This document shows, in pieces, positions 14,442-22,872 of a stretch of DNA of 64,000 nucleotides; within the stretch, counting starts at the first letter, position 1; each line of letters starts with the position of its first letter. A program made the position numbers and the translations under genes. The DNA is from Amphibiibacter pelophylacis (GTDB lineage Bacteria; Pseudomonadota; Gammaproteobacteria; Burkholderiales; Burkholderiaceae_C). The DNA lies in contig NZ_JAWDIE010000016.1 of the NCBI RefSeq assembly GCF_037688875.1, positions 21,630-85,629 of the forward strand, written 5' to 3'. The notes below the pieces were generated by a model. It had not been told where the DNA came from, did no database searches, and was given only the letters and a program-made list of their open reading frames with translations.

Positions 14442-16145
14442 ATGAAAATTTCCACCCGACTTGCTTTGGGCTACGCCCTGATTCTGGCCATCTGCCTGTC
14501 TGTTTTCGTGTTTGCCGCCCTGCGCATGACCACGCTGGCCGGTGATGTGGACGAGGTGGCGGGCAGCCGCCTGACGCAGGTCAGCGAGCTGCAGGATCTG
14601 CGCAACAGCCTCAATGCGCAGGGCCACCAGGTGCGCAACATCCTGATCAGCCCGGACAGCACCTTCCAGGCCGCCGAGTTCAAAAAGGCCACGGACCGCG
14701 TCGGCTCCAACCGCAAGCTGATTGCCGATCTCAAGGATCGCCCGCGCACGCAGGAAGGCTTGGACATGATCCTGGCCATCGAGAAGCTCGAGCCCGCGTT
14801 CAGCACGGCGATGCTGCGCACCGGCGAGCTGGCCATGCAGGGCCAGCCCGATGCCGCCCGCGCCAGCCTGCTGGGCGAGATGCGCGACCGCCAGATGCCG
14901 CTGTTCAAGGCGGTGGACGACGCGCTGGCGCTGCAGCTGCAGCGTGCCACGGCGCTGGCGGAATCGTCCCGGGCCCAGGCCACGCAGTCGGCCTGGATGA
15001 TGGGCTGGCTGGGCCTGGTCGCCGCGCTGGTCTCTCTGGGGGCGCTGTGGCAGATCACACGCTACATTTCGCGCGCCATAGGCGGTGAACCGGCGGATGT
15101 GAACGGCGTCATCCAGCGCATCGCGTCGGGGGATCTGCGCTCCATCGATGCGGTGCGCAAGGCCCACGCGGGCAGCGTGCTGGCCACCCTGGGCGACATG
15201 CAGACCAGCCTGGCGCAGATCGTGGCGCAGGTGCGCACCAGCAGCGACAGCATCGCCACCGGATCGACCGAGATCGCCAGCGGCAACGCCGACCTGAGCC
15301 AGCGCACCGAGCAGCAGGCCAGCAGCCTGCAGCAGACCACGGCCACCATGGAGCAGATTTCCACCACGCTGCGCGCCAACGCTGAAACGGCGGGCGAGGC
15401 CACGTCGCTGGCCGCGCAGGCCGCGCAGGCGGCGCAGCAGGGCGGCGAAGTCGTCGGCGCCGTGGTCTGCACCATGCAGGAGATTTCCAGCTCGTCGCAG
15501 AAGATCGCGGACATCATCGGCGTGATCGACAGCATTGCCTTTCAGACCAACATCCTGGCGCTGAACGCGGCGGTCGAAGCCGCCCGGGCGGGGGAGCAGG
15601 GACGCGGCTTTGCCGTGGTGGCCAGCGAAGTGCGCAGCCTGGCGCAGCGCAGCGCCGAAGCCGCCAAGGAAATCAAGGCCCTGATCAACGCCAGCGTGGA
15701 CAAGGTCGCCACAGGGGCGCAGCAGGTGGATCTGGCCGGAACGTCGATGACCGAGATCGTCTCGCAGGTGCAGCGCGTCAGCGTGCTGATCACCGAGATT
15801 TCGGCGGCCACCGCGCAGCAGTCGCAAAGCATCAGCGGCGTCAGCCAGGCCGTCGGCCAGCTCGACACGGTCACGCAGCAGAACGCCGCGCTGGTTGAGG
15901 AAAGCGCCGCGGCCGCCGAGAGCCTGCGCCAGCAGGCCGACCGGCTGCTGGGCGCGGTCAGCACCTTCAAGCTGGCCGACGGGCCGCTGGCCGTCCCGGC
16001 GGCGGGGGCCAGCGCGCCCCGTCCGGCCGCAGCGGCGGCAGCCACGCAGGCGTCCAGCCCGGCCCGTCCAGCGGCTGCGGCACCTGCACCGCACAGCAGC
16101 AGCCGCACGCCGGAGCCTGCGGACGCCGAGTGGGCGACCTTCTGA
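14442..16145 (+). CDS. Methyl-accepting chemotaxis protein
   Basis: This 567-residue receptor has TM1 at about 9-30, a periplasmic four-helix sensor (31-180), TM2 at about 183-207, HAMP, and a signalling hairpin around residue 365 (IAFQTNILALNAAVEAARAG). The signalling tip binds CheA/CheW. The tail is a flexible Ala/Pro-rich linker of about 45 residues ending EWATF, close to the NWETF tether that recruits CheR/CheB. The ATG at 14442 has GCAGGGATCC just upstream and begins the TM1 signal, so it was preferred over earlier in-frame codons. The ligand is unknown. It stands alone and is followed by a strong terminator. Confidence 0.9.
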   Translation: MKISTRLALGYALILAICLSVFVFAALRMTTLAGDVDEVAGSRLTQVSELQDLRNSLNAQGHQVRNILISPDSTFQAAEFKKATDRVGSNRKLIADLKDRPRTQEGLDMILAIEKLEPAFSTAMLRTGELAMQGQPDAARASLLGEMRDRQMPLFKAVDDALALQLQRATALAESSRAQATQSAWMMGWLGLVAALVSLGALWQITRYISRAIGGEPADVNGVIQRIASGDLRSIDAVRKAHAGSVLATLGDMQTSLAQIVAQVRTSSDSIATGSTEIASGNADLSQRTEQQASSLQQTTATMEQISTTLRANAETAGEATSLAAQAAQAAQQGGEVVGAVVCTMQEISSSSQKIADIIGVIDSIAFQTNILALNAAVEAARAGEQGRGFAVVASEVRSLAQRSAEAAKEIKALINASVDKVATGAQQVDLAGTSMTEIVSQVQRVSVLITEISAATAQQSQSISGVSQAVGQLDTVTQQNAALVEESAAAAESLRQQADRLLGAVSTFKLADGPLAVPAAGASAPRPAAAAAATQASSPARPAAAAPAPHSSSRTPEPADAEWATF

Positions 16146-16158
16146 GTCCGCACCCCGG

Positions 16159-16201
16159 GCGCTGCGCGGACCGTAAAACCGCGCAGCGCTGTCGGTTTTT
16201 T
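16159..16201 (+). terminator. Intrinsic terminator after the chemotaxis receptor gene
   Basis: GCGCTGCGCGG (16159-16169) pairs perfectly with CCGCGCAGCGC (16179-16189), and six T residues follow at 16196-16201 after a short gap. It is 14 bp downstream of the receptor stop. Confidence 0.8.
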
Positions 16202-16239
16202 GCTGCAGAGACGGGCCATTTTGCGGGTGTGAAGCCCCT

Positions 16240-17316
16240 GTGATCCGTGAAAAAGTGGGCTTTGACCCGGCCTGTGCCGATAATCCAGCCAAACTGATTT
16301 TCTGGATCAAGCCCTTGTTTTATCTTTCTTCTTTCCCCTGGCAGCGCGCCGCGCTGTCGCTGCTCTCGGCCACCGTGCTGGCTCTGGCCGTGGCGCCGCA
16401 GCCCGTGCTGGCGGCAAAAAAGGCGGCGGTTGCCAAATCCAGCAAGTCCAAACGGGCCAAAGCGCCCAAAGTGGCGCCTTTTGTGCTCTACGAGAACTGG
16501 GAGGGCCTGTCCACACCGGCGCTGGTCGAGCGGGCCAACGCCATCTCGAAAATGGTCGGGCTGCAGGACAGCGACGCACTGCTCAAGGTGCTGCTGCAGG
16601 AAACCCGTCTGGGGCGCCTGGGCGGCTTCTGGCGTGCGGCGGGGCGGGGGCTGAAATCCGAGCCCTATTACGGCATCGGCCAGATGAAACTGTCCACCGC
16701 CATGGACGTGCTCAAAAGCGAGCCGCGCTGGCTGAAAGATTTCAAACTGCAGCCCGACGAAGACCTCATCCGCGCGCATCTGACCATCAATGACCGCTTT
16801 TCGGCGGTGATGGCGGCGGTGTACCTCAAGCAGCTCTCGCGCCAGTACCAGGGCGACGCGCTGCTCAACGCCTACAACCGCGGCCCCACGGGCGTGAAGG
16901 GCGTGGCCGACGATTTCCACTACGCCGTGTCCGCCAACGCCAAGTTCTACGAGGTCTTCCCCGAGAAGAAACCGCTGGTGGTCACCGCCGCCGACTGCCA
17001 GCCCATCGTGGCCGCGCAGACCCTGGCGACCAGCATAGGCCCCACGCTGGGCACCGGCACGGCCGCGCTGGGCGCTTACGACCCCAGCAAGGATCCGCTG
17101 ATCGCCAGCAAAGGCCGGCAGGCCAAGGTCGAGGTGGTCCAGCGTCTGGACAAGCAGGTGAAAGAGCACGCGCGTGGCGGCAAACCCGCCGCCCTGAGCA
17201 GCGATCCGCGCTTCGCCGAAGCCTGTGCCAAACTCAGCCTGGTCGCCTCAGCGGCCGACACCACCGCCAAGCCCACACCCGGCAAAACCAGCGCCACGGG
17301 CACCGTGCGCCGCTGA
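16240..17316 (+). CDS. SLT-like (lytic transglycosylase-type) exported protein
   Basis: The product is up to 358 residues if read from GTG at 16240. A start further in (TTG near 16315) would put the hydrophobic signal segment AALSLLSATVLALAVAP, cut after VLAA, at the N terminus. That is more usual. After a Lys-rich linker the core contains YYGIGQMKLSTAMDVL and a terminal LLNAYNRGP. These match the GxMQ...ATA and AYNxGP blocks of the lysozyme-like SLT fold that cleaves peptidoglycan. A glutamate in LLQETRLGR is the likely catalytic residue. It is monocistronic and convergent with rnhA. The exact family is uncertain. Confidence 0.6.
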   Translation: MIREKVGFDPACADNPAKLIFWIKPLFYLSSFPWQRAALSLLSATVLALAVAPQPVLAAKKAAVAKSSKSKRAKAPKVAPFVLYENWEGLSTPALVERANAISKMVGLQDSDALLKVLLQETRLGRLGGFWRAAGRGLKSEPYYGIGQMKLSTAMDVLKSEPRWLKDFKLQPDEDLIRAHLTINDRFSAVMAAVYLKQLSRQYQGDALLNAYNRGPTGVKGVADDFHYAVSANAKFYEVFPEKKPLVVTAADCQPIVAAQTLATSIGPTLGTGTAALGAYDPSKDPLIASKGRQAKVEVVQRLDKQVKEHARGGKPAALSSDPRFAEACAKLSLVASAADTTAKPTPGKTSATGTVRR

Positions 17317-17336
17317 GCCTGAACGTCCCCCGGCGC

Positions 17337-17792
17337 TTAGCGCTTCGCGATCTGCTCTTCCACACCCCGGTTGGCCAGCTCGTCGGCCTTTTCGTTGCCC
17401 GGATCGCCCGCGTGGCCCTTGACCCAGCGCCAGTCCACGGTGTGGCGGCTGGCGGCGGTGTCCAGCTGCTGCCACAGGTCGGCGTTCTTCACCGGCTTTT
17501 TGTCGGCGGTGCGCCAGCCGCTGCGCTTCCAGTTGTGGATCCACTGCGTGATGCCGTTGCGCACATAGGTGCTGTCGGTATAGATGATGGCCGCGCAGGG
17601 ACGTTTGAGACTGTCCAGTGCCTGGATCACGGCCATCAGCTCCATGCGGTTGTTGGTGGTTTGCGGCTCACCGCCCCACAGCTCGCGGCTGTGTTCGCCG
17701 TACTGCAGCCAGGCGCCCCAGCCGCCGGGGCCGGGGTTGCCTTTGCAGGCGCCGTCGGTGTAGATGGTCAGGGTGGTGGGGGTGTCGCTCAT
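17337..17792 (-). CDS. rnhA: Ribonuclease HI
   Basis: This 151-residue enzyme cuts the RNA strand of RNA-DNA hybrids, removing primers and R-loops. The four acidic catalytic residues are visible as D13 (YTDGACKGNPGPGGWG), E51 (NNRMELMAV), D73 (YTDSTYV) and D137 (GNEKADELA), with the helper His in WVKGHAGDPGN. Length and order match Escherichia coli RnhA. It lies next to the yafS-like gene and gloB, the same neighbourhood as in enterobacteria, which supports orthology. The 73-bp gap to the methyltransferase end holds no obvious terminator, so the two may share a transcript. Confidence 0.95.
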   Translation of the reverse strand: MSDTPTTLTIYTDGACKGNPGPGGWGAWLQYGEHSRELWGGEPQTTNNRMELMAVIQALDSLKRPCAAIIYTDSTYVRNGITQWIHNWKRSGWRTADKKPVKNADLWQQLDTAASRHTVDWRWVKGHAGDPGNEKADELANRGVEEQIAKR

Positions 17793-17865
17793 GGAATCAG
17801 TCCGGAAAATGGCCAGGGAGCGCCATCCTAAACCCTGTCGCCCGTGTCGCCCCTGTGGCGCCCGC

Positions 17866-18801
17866 TCAGGCCCCCGTGCCGGGCACAGACAGGGCTGGGC
17901 GCAGCGCCGCGCCGCCCAGGGCCACGCGGCGGCGCGGGCGCTGGCCGACCCAGCGTATGGCGGGCACCTGCTTGATCGCCATCACCGCGTAGACGCCGCC
18001 CAGCATGGGCCACCAGCGGTCGCCCGCCGGTTCCAGCCAGCGCAGGCGCTGCTGCCAGCGGGCGCCAAGGCCCGGTGGCGTGTACTGGCCAAAGCAGCCG
18101 GCCTGGATCTCGCAGTTGAACAGGCGCAGCCAGTCGCGCAGGCGCAGCAGGCCCACGGGCTGCAACGCCAGCAGCGCCTGCGCGCCAGTGCCTGCGCGGA
18201 TGCGCTCCAGCCACTGCGCCGCATCCTGCCCGGCCAGGCGCGCGCGCAGGCTGGTCCAGCGGCGCGAGGCACCCCACAGGCTGGTGGCGTTCAGGCCGCT
18301 GATCCACAGCCGCCCCTGCGGACGCAGCACGCGGTAGGCCTCGCTGATGAGCTGGTGGGGGTTGTCGCTCAGATCCAGCGTGTGCGGCAGCACGACCAGG
18401 TCCAGGCTCTCGTCGGGGAAGGGCAGCTCGTCGAAGCGGCAGCGCAGCAGCGATCCTGGTGCGGTTGTGGCGACCTCCAGCGCGTGCAGCGCCAGCCAGC
18501 GGTGCGCCATGCGGTTGGCACGCAGCGCCTGCAGCGCCGGAAAGCCCAGCTGCAGGGCATGGACGCCAAACACATCGGCCAGATGGCGGTCCAGCACCGC
18601 CTGCTGCCACAGCACAAAGCGGCGCGCCAGCGGCGCATCGGGCGGCGGCGCGGCGTGATCGGCGCCCAGCGGCTCGACCGCCATGCCGTGGCCCTGCAGC
18701 CAGTGCTGCCAGGCGAGATAGCGCACCCGCGACCAAGGGTCCAGGTCTCCATCGCCGGAAAGGTTTGCGGCACAATGCGCTTTTGGATTTGGCGAGCCCA
18801 T
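17866..18801 (-). CDS. YafS-like SAM-dependent methyltransferase
   Basis: This is a 311-residue class I methyltransferase of the type found between rnhA and gloB in many proteobacteria. The acidic/hydrophobic strand LDLVVLPHTLDLSDNPHQLI and the following AYRVLRPQGRLWISGLN match the post-I and motif III region. Motif I is weak (VHALQLG). Substrate is unknown. The chosen ATG overlaps the divergent gloB ATG at a shared CATG. An internal start may be the real one, since the first 40 residues are little conserved in such proteins. The C terminus is basic (RPRRRVALGG). Confidence 0.75.
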   Translation of the reverse strand: MGSPNPKAHCAANLSGDGDLDPWSRVRYLAWQHWLQGHGMAVEPLGADHAAPPPDAPLARRFVLWQQAVLDRHLADVFGVHALQLGFPALQALRANRMAHRWLALHALEVATTAPGSLLRCRFDELPFPDESLDLVVLPHTLDLSDNPHQLISEAYRVLRPQGRLWISGLNATSLWGASRRWTSLRARLAGQDAAQWLERIRAGTGAQALLALQPVGLLRLRDWLRLFNCEIQAGCFGQYTPPGLGARWQQRLRWLEPAGDRWWPMLGGVYAVMAIKQVPAIRWVGQRPRRRVALGGAALRPALSVPGTGA

Positions 18802-19651
18802 GTTTTATTGTCCCACGCCTGCGCTGCAGGACAACGTCATCTGGATTCTCGGCGCGGGCGAAAAGCCCCGGGCGGGCGATCCGGCCCCGGAGCGTGCCAC
18901 CCCCGTGCTGGTGGTGGACCCGGGCGAGGCCGACGCCCTCCACCAGAGCCTGCTGGACCAGCACCTGGCACTGCACGCCATCGTGGTCACCCACCACCAC
19001 GGCGATCATGTTGGCGGCATCGCGCGCCTGCTGGCGCTGTGGCCGCAGGCGCTGCTGGTCGATGCGCAGCCGCAGCACAGCCGTCTGGGCGATGACCTTG
19101 CGCTGCTGAGCGGGCGCATCGTCACTCCGCAGCCCGGCCAGACGCTGGTTCTGCCCGGTCTGGACGGCCTGCGCATTGATGTGCTGGCCGTGCCCGGCCA
19201 CACGCTGGATCACCTGGCCTACGTGGTCACCGGGCCGGGCTGCGACGACGCGCCCCTGCTGCTGTGCGGCGACACGCTGTTCTCGGCCGGCTGCGGACGC
19301 ATGTTCGAGGGCACGCCGGCGCAGTTTGCGGACAGCCTGGCGCGCCTGGCGGCGCTGCCGGACGACACCCGCGTGCTGTGCGCCCACGAGTACACGCTGT
19401 CCAACCTGCGCTTTGCGCAGGCGGTCGAACCCGGCAACGCTGAGATCGCCGCGCACACCGCCTGGGCGCAGCAGCAGCGCGCCCAAGGTCTTTACACGCT
19501 GGCGACAGAACTTCGGCAGGAAAAGCGCATCAACCCCTTTCTTCGCCTGGGCGAAGCCGCCGTGATCGCTGCCGCCCGCCGTGAAGGGGCCCGCGGCAGC
19601 GATCCGGTCTCCGTGTTTGCTGCCTTGCGCGAGTGGAAAAACCGCTTCTGA
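18800..19651 (+). CDS. gloB: Hydroxyacylglutathione hydrolase (glyoxalase II)
   Basis: GloB hydrolyses S-lactoylglutathione to lactate and glutathione in methylglyoxal detoxification. The metallo-beta-lactamase motif THHHGDHVGG (about residues 64-73) gives the binuclear metal site, completed by VPGHTLDH, LFSAGCGRMFEG and CAHEYTLSNLRF. The C-terminal glutathione-binding part with EKRINPFLR is present. Length is 283, slightly above the usual 255 because of an insertion near residue 28 (GEKPRAGDPAPERA). The N terminus MFYCPTPALQDNVIW fits the family start. Position between yafS and mltD repeats the enterobacterial order. Confidence 0.93.
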   Translation: MFYCPTPALQDNVIWILGAGEKPRAGDPAPERATPVLVVDPGEADALHQSLLDQHLALHAIVVTHHHGDHVGGIARLLALWPQALLVDAQPQHSRLGDDLALLSGRIVTPQPGQTLVLPGLDGLRIDVLAVPGHTLDHLAYVVTGPGCDDAPLLLCGDTLFSAGCGRMFEGTPAQFADSLARLAALPDDTRVLCAHEYTLSNLRFAQAVEPGNAEIAAHTAWAQQQRAQGLYTLATELRQEKRINPFLRLGEAAVIAAARREGARGSDPVSVFAALREWKNRF

Positions 19652-19705
19652 CGCCTTTCTTTTTTCCGATCTTTCCTCCTTCTTCCCTTTTTTCTGATCT
19701 CCCAT

Positions 19706-21373
19706 ATGACGACGTTCCTTTCGCGCCGCCGCCCTGCGCTGCGCTTCACGGCCCTGTGTCTGGCCAGCAGTGCCTGGCTGTCGGCCTGTACCACCGTGGG
19801 CCTGGACAACCCGTCCGCCTCCGCGCCTGGTCCATCCCGCGCAGCGGTCCAGCCCGCGGGCAAAACGCCTGCACCCGCCAGCGCGGCGCAGCAGCGCCCC
19901 GTCTACAGCGACGCGACCGATGCCTACGATCCCTTCAACCCCACACGCCGCGTGCAGGACATCAACCAGCAGGAAGACCTGTGGGCCCGCATCCGCAAGG
20001 GCTACAAAATGGAGCCTCTTCAGGACCGCAGCCTGGTCAGCGAGTGGGAGCAGCGCTACGCCAGTCAGCCCGACTACATCGCCCGCATGACGCAGCGCGG
20101 ATCGCGCTACCTGTATCACATCGTGGACGAGGTCGAAGCACGCGGCATGCCCAGCGAACTGGCGCTGCTGCCTTTTGTCGAGAGCGCTTTCAACCCCACC
20201 GCGCGTTCGGGTGCGGCGGCGGTCGGGCTGTGGCAGTTCATGCCCCGCACGGGCCGCGATTTTGACCTGCACCAGAACATGTTCAAGGACGACCGCCGCA
20301 GCGTGCTGTCGTCCACGCAGGCGGCGCTGGATTACCTGCAGATGCTGCACGACGAGTTCGGCGACTGGAAGCTGGCGCTAGCCGCCTACAACTGGGGCCA
20401 GGGCAATGTGCGCCGTGCCATCGCGCGCAACGCGGCGGCCGGGCTGCCCACCGACTACGAAAGCCTGTCGATGCCGGCCGAAACGCGCAACTATGTGCCC
20501 AAGCTGATGGCCATCCGCAACCTGGTGGCCAACCCGGCGCAGTTCGGCGTGACGCTGGGCGATCTGCCCAACCACCCCTATTTTCTGACCGTGCCGGTGA
20601 CACGCGACATCGATGTCGCTACCGTGGCGCGGCTGGCGGGCGTGAGCACCGACGAGTTCCGCAAGCTCAACCCCGAGCAGAACAAGCAGGTGATTTTCGC
20701 CGCCGGTACGCCGCAGATCCTGCTGCCTTACGACAACGCGCTGACCTTTTCGCGCGAGCTGTCGCATTACAGCGGTCCGCTGGCCTCGCTGACGGCTTGG
20801 GTCGCGCCGCGCACCATGAAGGTCGCCGATGTGGCGCGTACGCTGGGCGTGAGCGTTGAAGAGCTGCGCGCCCACAACCGCCTGCCCGCGCGCATGATGG
20901 TGCGCGCCGGATCGACGCTGGTCGTGCCGCGCACGGGTGCCGAGCGCAATGTCAGCACCAGCGTGCTTAATAACGCGCACCTGGCGCTGACGCCCGAGCC
21001 GCCGCCGGTCAAGCGCGTGGTCTTCCAGGCCAACCGCCTGGGCATGACCGTGGCCGCCGCCGCCCGACACGCCGGGGTGCGCCCGGCGCAGGTCGCGCAG
21101 TGGAACGGCATCAGCCCGCGCGGGCGCTTTGGCAAGCACGCCAGCATCGTGGTCTATGTGCCGCCCAATGTGAACATCGCCGCCATCCCCGAGCCGCCCG
21201 AGCCCAAAAAGAAGAGCCCGAAGAAAATGACGGCCAAAGAGCGCCGCCTGGAAGCCGCCCGCGAAGCGCGCGAAGCCAGGGCCAATACCAGAACAGCGCG
21301 CAAGGCGAGCCCTAAAGCCGCACCCAAAGCGGCTGCGAAGGCCGCTGCGAAAAAAGAGCGCAAAAAGAAGTAA
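19706..21373 (+). CDS. mltD: Membrane-bound lytic murein transglycosylase D
   Basis: This 555-residue lipoprotein has a signal ending SACTTV, where Cys27 would be lipidated. An SLT domain spans about 120-270, with catalytic E159 in LLPFVESAFNP, SGAAVGLWQFMP and LALAAYNWGQGN. LysM-like repeats follow, in segments around YFLTVPVTRDIDVATVARLA, MKVADVARTLGVSVEELRAHN and GMTVAAAARHAGVRPAQV. The last 60 residues are Lys/Ala-rich and resemble histone-like tails. It cleaves glycan strands with 1,6-anhydro products at the outer-membrane inner face. It follows gloB by 54 bp, as in E. coli. Confidence 0.92.
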   Translation: MTTFLSRRRPALRFTALCLASSAWLSACTTVGLDNPSASAPGPSRAAVQPAGKTPAPASAAQQRPVYSDATDAYDPFNPTRRVQDINQQEDLWARIRKGYKMEPLQDRSLVSEWEQRYASQPDYIARMTQRGSRYLYHIVDEVEARGMPSELALLPFVESAFNPTARSGAAAVGLWQFMPRTGRDFDLHQNMFKDDRRSVLSSTQAALDYLQMLHDEFGDWKLALAAYNWGQGNVRRAIARNAAAGLPTDYESLSMPAETRNYVPKLMAIRNLVANPAQFGVTLGDLPNHPYFLTVPVTRDIDVATVARLAGVSTDEFRKLNPEQNKQVIFAAGTPQILLPYDNALTFSRELSHYSGPLASLTAWVAPRTMKVADVARTLGVSVEELRAHNRLPARMMVRAGSTLVVPRTGAERNVSTSVLNNAHLALTPEPPPVKRVVFQANRLGMTVAAAARHAGVRPAQVAQWNGISPRGRFGKHASIVVYVPPNVNIAAIPEPPEPKKKSPKKMTAKERRLEAAREAREARANTRTARKASPKAAPKAAAKAAAKKERKKK

Positions 21374-21442
21374 GCCGCCGCTTGCCCCCTGACAGCCCCG
21401 GCCCCCTCCCCGACGGGGCGGGGTGCCCCGGGAGGGCGGGAT

Positions 21443-22867
21443 TCACTCCCGCGTCACCCGCACCAGCTCCTCGCGCGAGGTGATGCCGGCCTGCACCAGG
21501 CGCTCGCCGTCCTGGCGCATGGACACCAGGCCCTCGGCCAGCGCGGCGCGGGTCAGCTCCTGGTCGCTGCTGCGGTTGTGGATGTGGCTGCGCAGGCCGT
21601 CGGTGCAGGCCATCCACTCGTAGACGCCGGTGCGGCCTTTGTAGCCGGTGCTGCTGCAGTGCGCGCAGCCCACCGGGCGCCAGCCGCCCTCGGGCGCGGG
21701 GGTTTTGCACTGTGGGCAGAGCTGGCGCACCAGGCGCTGGGCCAGCACGCCCAGCAGGCTGGAGCTGAGCAGAAAAGGCTCGATCCCCATGTCCGCCAGG
21801 CGCGTCACGGCGCTGGGCGCGTCGTTGGTGTGCAGCGTGGCCAGCACCAGGTGACCGGTCAGGCTGGCCTGAACGGCGATCTGCGCGGTTTCGAAATCGC
21901 GGATCTCGCCGATCATGATGATGTCCGGATCCTGACGCAGGATGGCGCGCAGGGCGCGGGCGAAGCTCAGTTCGATCCGGCTGTTGACCTGCGTCTGGCC
22001 GATGCCGGGCAGCTCGTATTCGATGGGATCTTCGACCGTCAGGATGTTGGTGGTGTCGGTGCGCAGGCCGGACAGCGCGGCGTACAGCGTCGTCGTCTTG
22101 CCCGAACCCGTGGGCCCGGTGACCAGCACGATGCCGTGCGGCTGCTGCACGGCGCGGCCAAAGCCGTTGCGCACGGTGGCCGACATGCCCAGGCGGTCCA
22201 GGCTCAGGCGCGAGCTGCTTTTGTCCAGCAGACGCAGCACCGCGCGCTCGCCGTGTGCCGAGGGCAGGGTAGAGACGCGCACGTCGATCGCCCGGTTGCC
22301 GATGCGCAGCGAAATGCGTCCGTCCTGCGGCAGGCGCTTTTCAGCGATGTCCAGCTCGGCCATGATTTTCAGGCGCGAAATCAGCGCGGCGTGCAGCGCC
22401 TTGTTGGGCTGGACGACCTCGCGCAGCGTGCCGTCCACGCGAAAACGCACGCTGGAATGGCGCTCGTAGGGCTCGATGTGGATGTCGCTGGCGCCTTCGC
22501 GCGCGGCCTGCGTGAGCAGCGCGTTGAGCATGCGGATGATGGGCGCGTCGTCGGCCGTCTCCAGCAGGTCTTCGATGGCGGGCAGCTCCTGCATCAGGCG
22601 CGACAGGTCCACCGCGCTTTCCACCTCGGAGATGACGTTGGCCGCGCTGTTGTCGCTGCCGCTGTAGGCGGCGTCGATGCGCTGGCGCAGGCTGTCGGCC
22701 TCGTCCGGGCAGATGCGGTCCACGGCCTGCGTGCGGCAGACTTCGGCGATGGCGTGGCGCGGCGTCGCCGGGCTGACCCACAGCGTCAGGCTGTCGGCGT
22801 CGCGCTCCAGCAGCGTCAGGTGGCTTTTGGCCCAGCCGTAGGGCAGCGGATGCCGGGAGGTGGCCAT
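21443..22867 (-). CDS. gspE: Type II secretion ATPase GspE
   Basis: This 474-residue cytoplasmic ATPase powers pseudopilus assembly. The N1E domain is followed by EGASDIHIEP, Walker A GPTGSGKTTT near residue 250, Asp-box EDPIEY, Walker B RAILRQDPDIIMIGEIRD and His-box TGHLVLATLHTND. The zinc-binding C4 motif CPQCKTPAPEGG...GCAHC, without the longer spacing seen in some homologues, is near the end. The ATG at 22867 is 5 bp from the gspD stop, so the two are coupled. It is the last gene of the operon. Normally gspF follows, but here the convergent mltD gene comes next. Confidence 0.93.
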   Translation of the reverse strand: MATSRHPLPYGWAKSHLTLLERDADSLTLWVSPATPRHAIAEVCRTQAVDRICPDEADSLRQRIDAAYSGSDNSAANVISEVESAVDLSRLMQELPAIEDLLETADDAPIIRMLNALLTQAAREGASDIHIEPYERHSSVRFRVDGTLREVVQPNKALHAALISRLKIMAELDIAEKRLPQDGRISLRIGNRAIDVRVSTLPSAHGERAVLRLLDKSSSRLSLDRLGMSATVRNGFGRAVQQPHGIVLVTGPTGSGKTTTLYAALSGLRTDTTNILTVEDPIEYELPGIGQTQVNSRIELSFARALRAILRQDPDIIMIGEIRDFETAQIAVQASLTGHLVLATLHTNDAPSAVTRLADMGIEPFLLSSSLLGVLAQRLVRQLCPQCKTPAPEGGWRPVGCAHCSSTGYKGRTGVYEWMACTDGLRSHIHNRSSDQELTRAALAEGLVSMRQDGERLVQAGITSREELVRVTRE

Positions 22868-22872
22868 GCGGA

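Noticed and set aside
14334..16310. 658-residue minus-strand frame opposite the chemotaxis receptor
   Set aside because: The receptor on plus has clear domain motifs; this frame has none.
21380..21440. GC-rich inverted repeat between mltD and gspE
   Set aside because: Arms are imperfect and no T tract follows on either strand, so it was not called a terminator.
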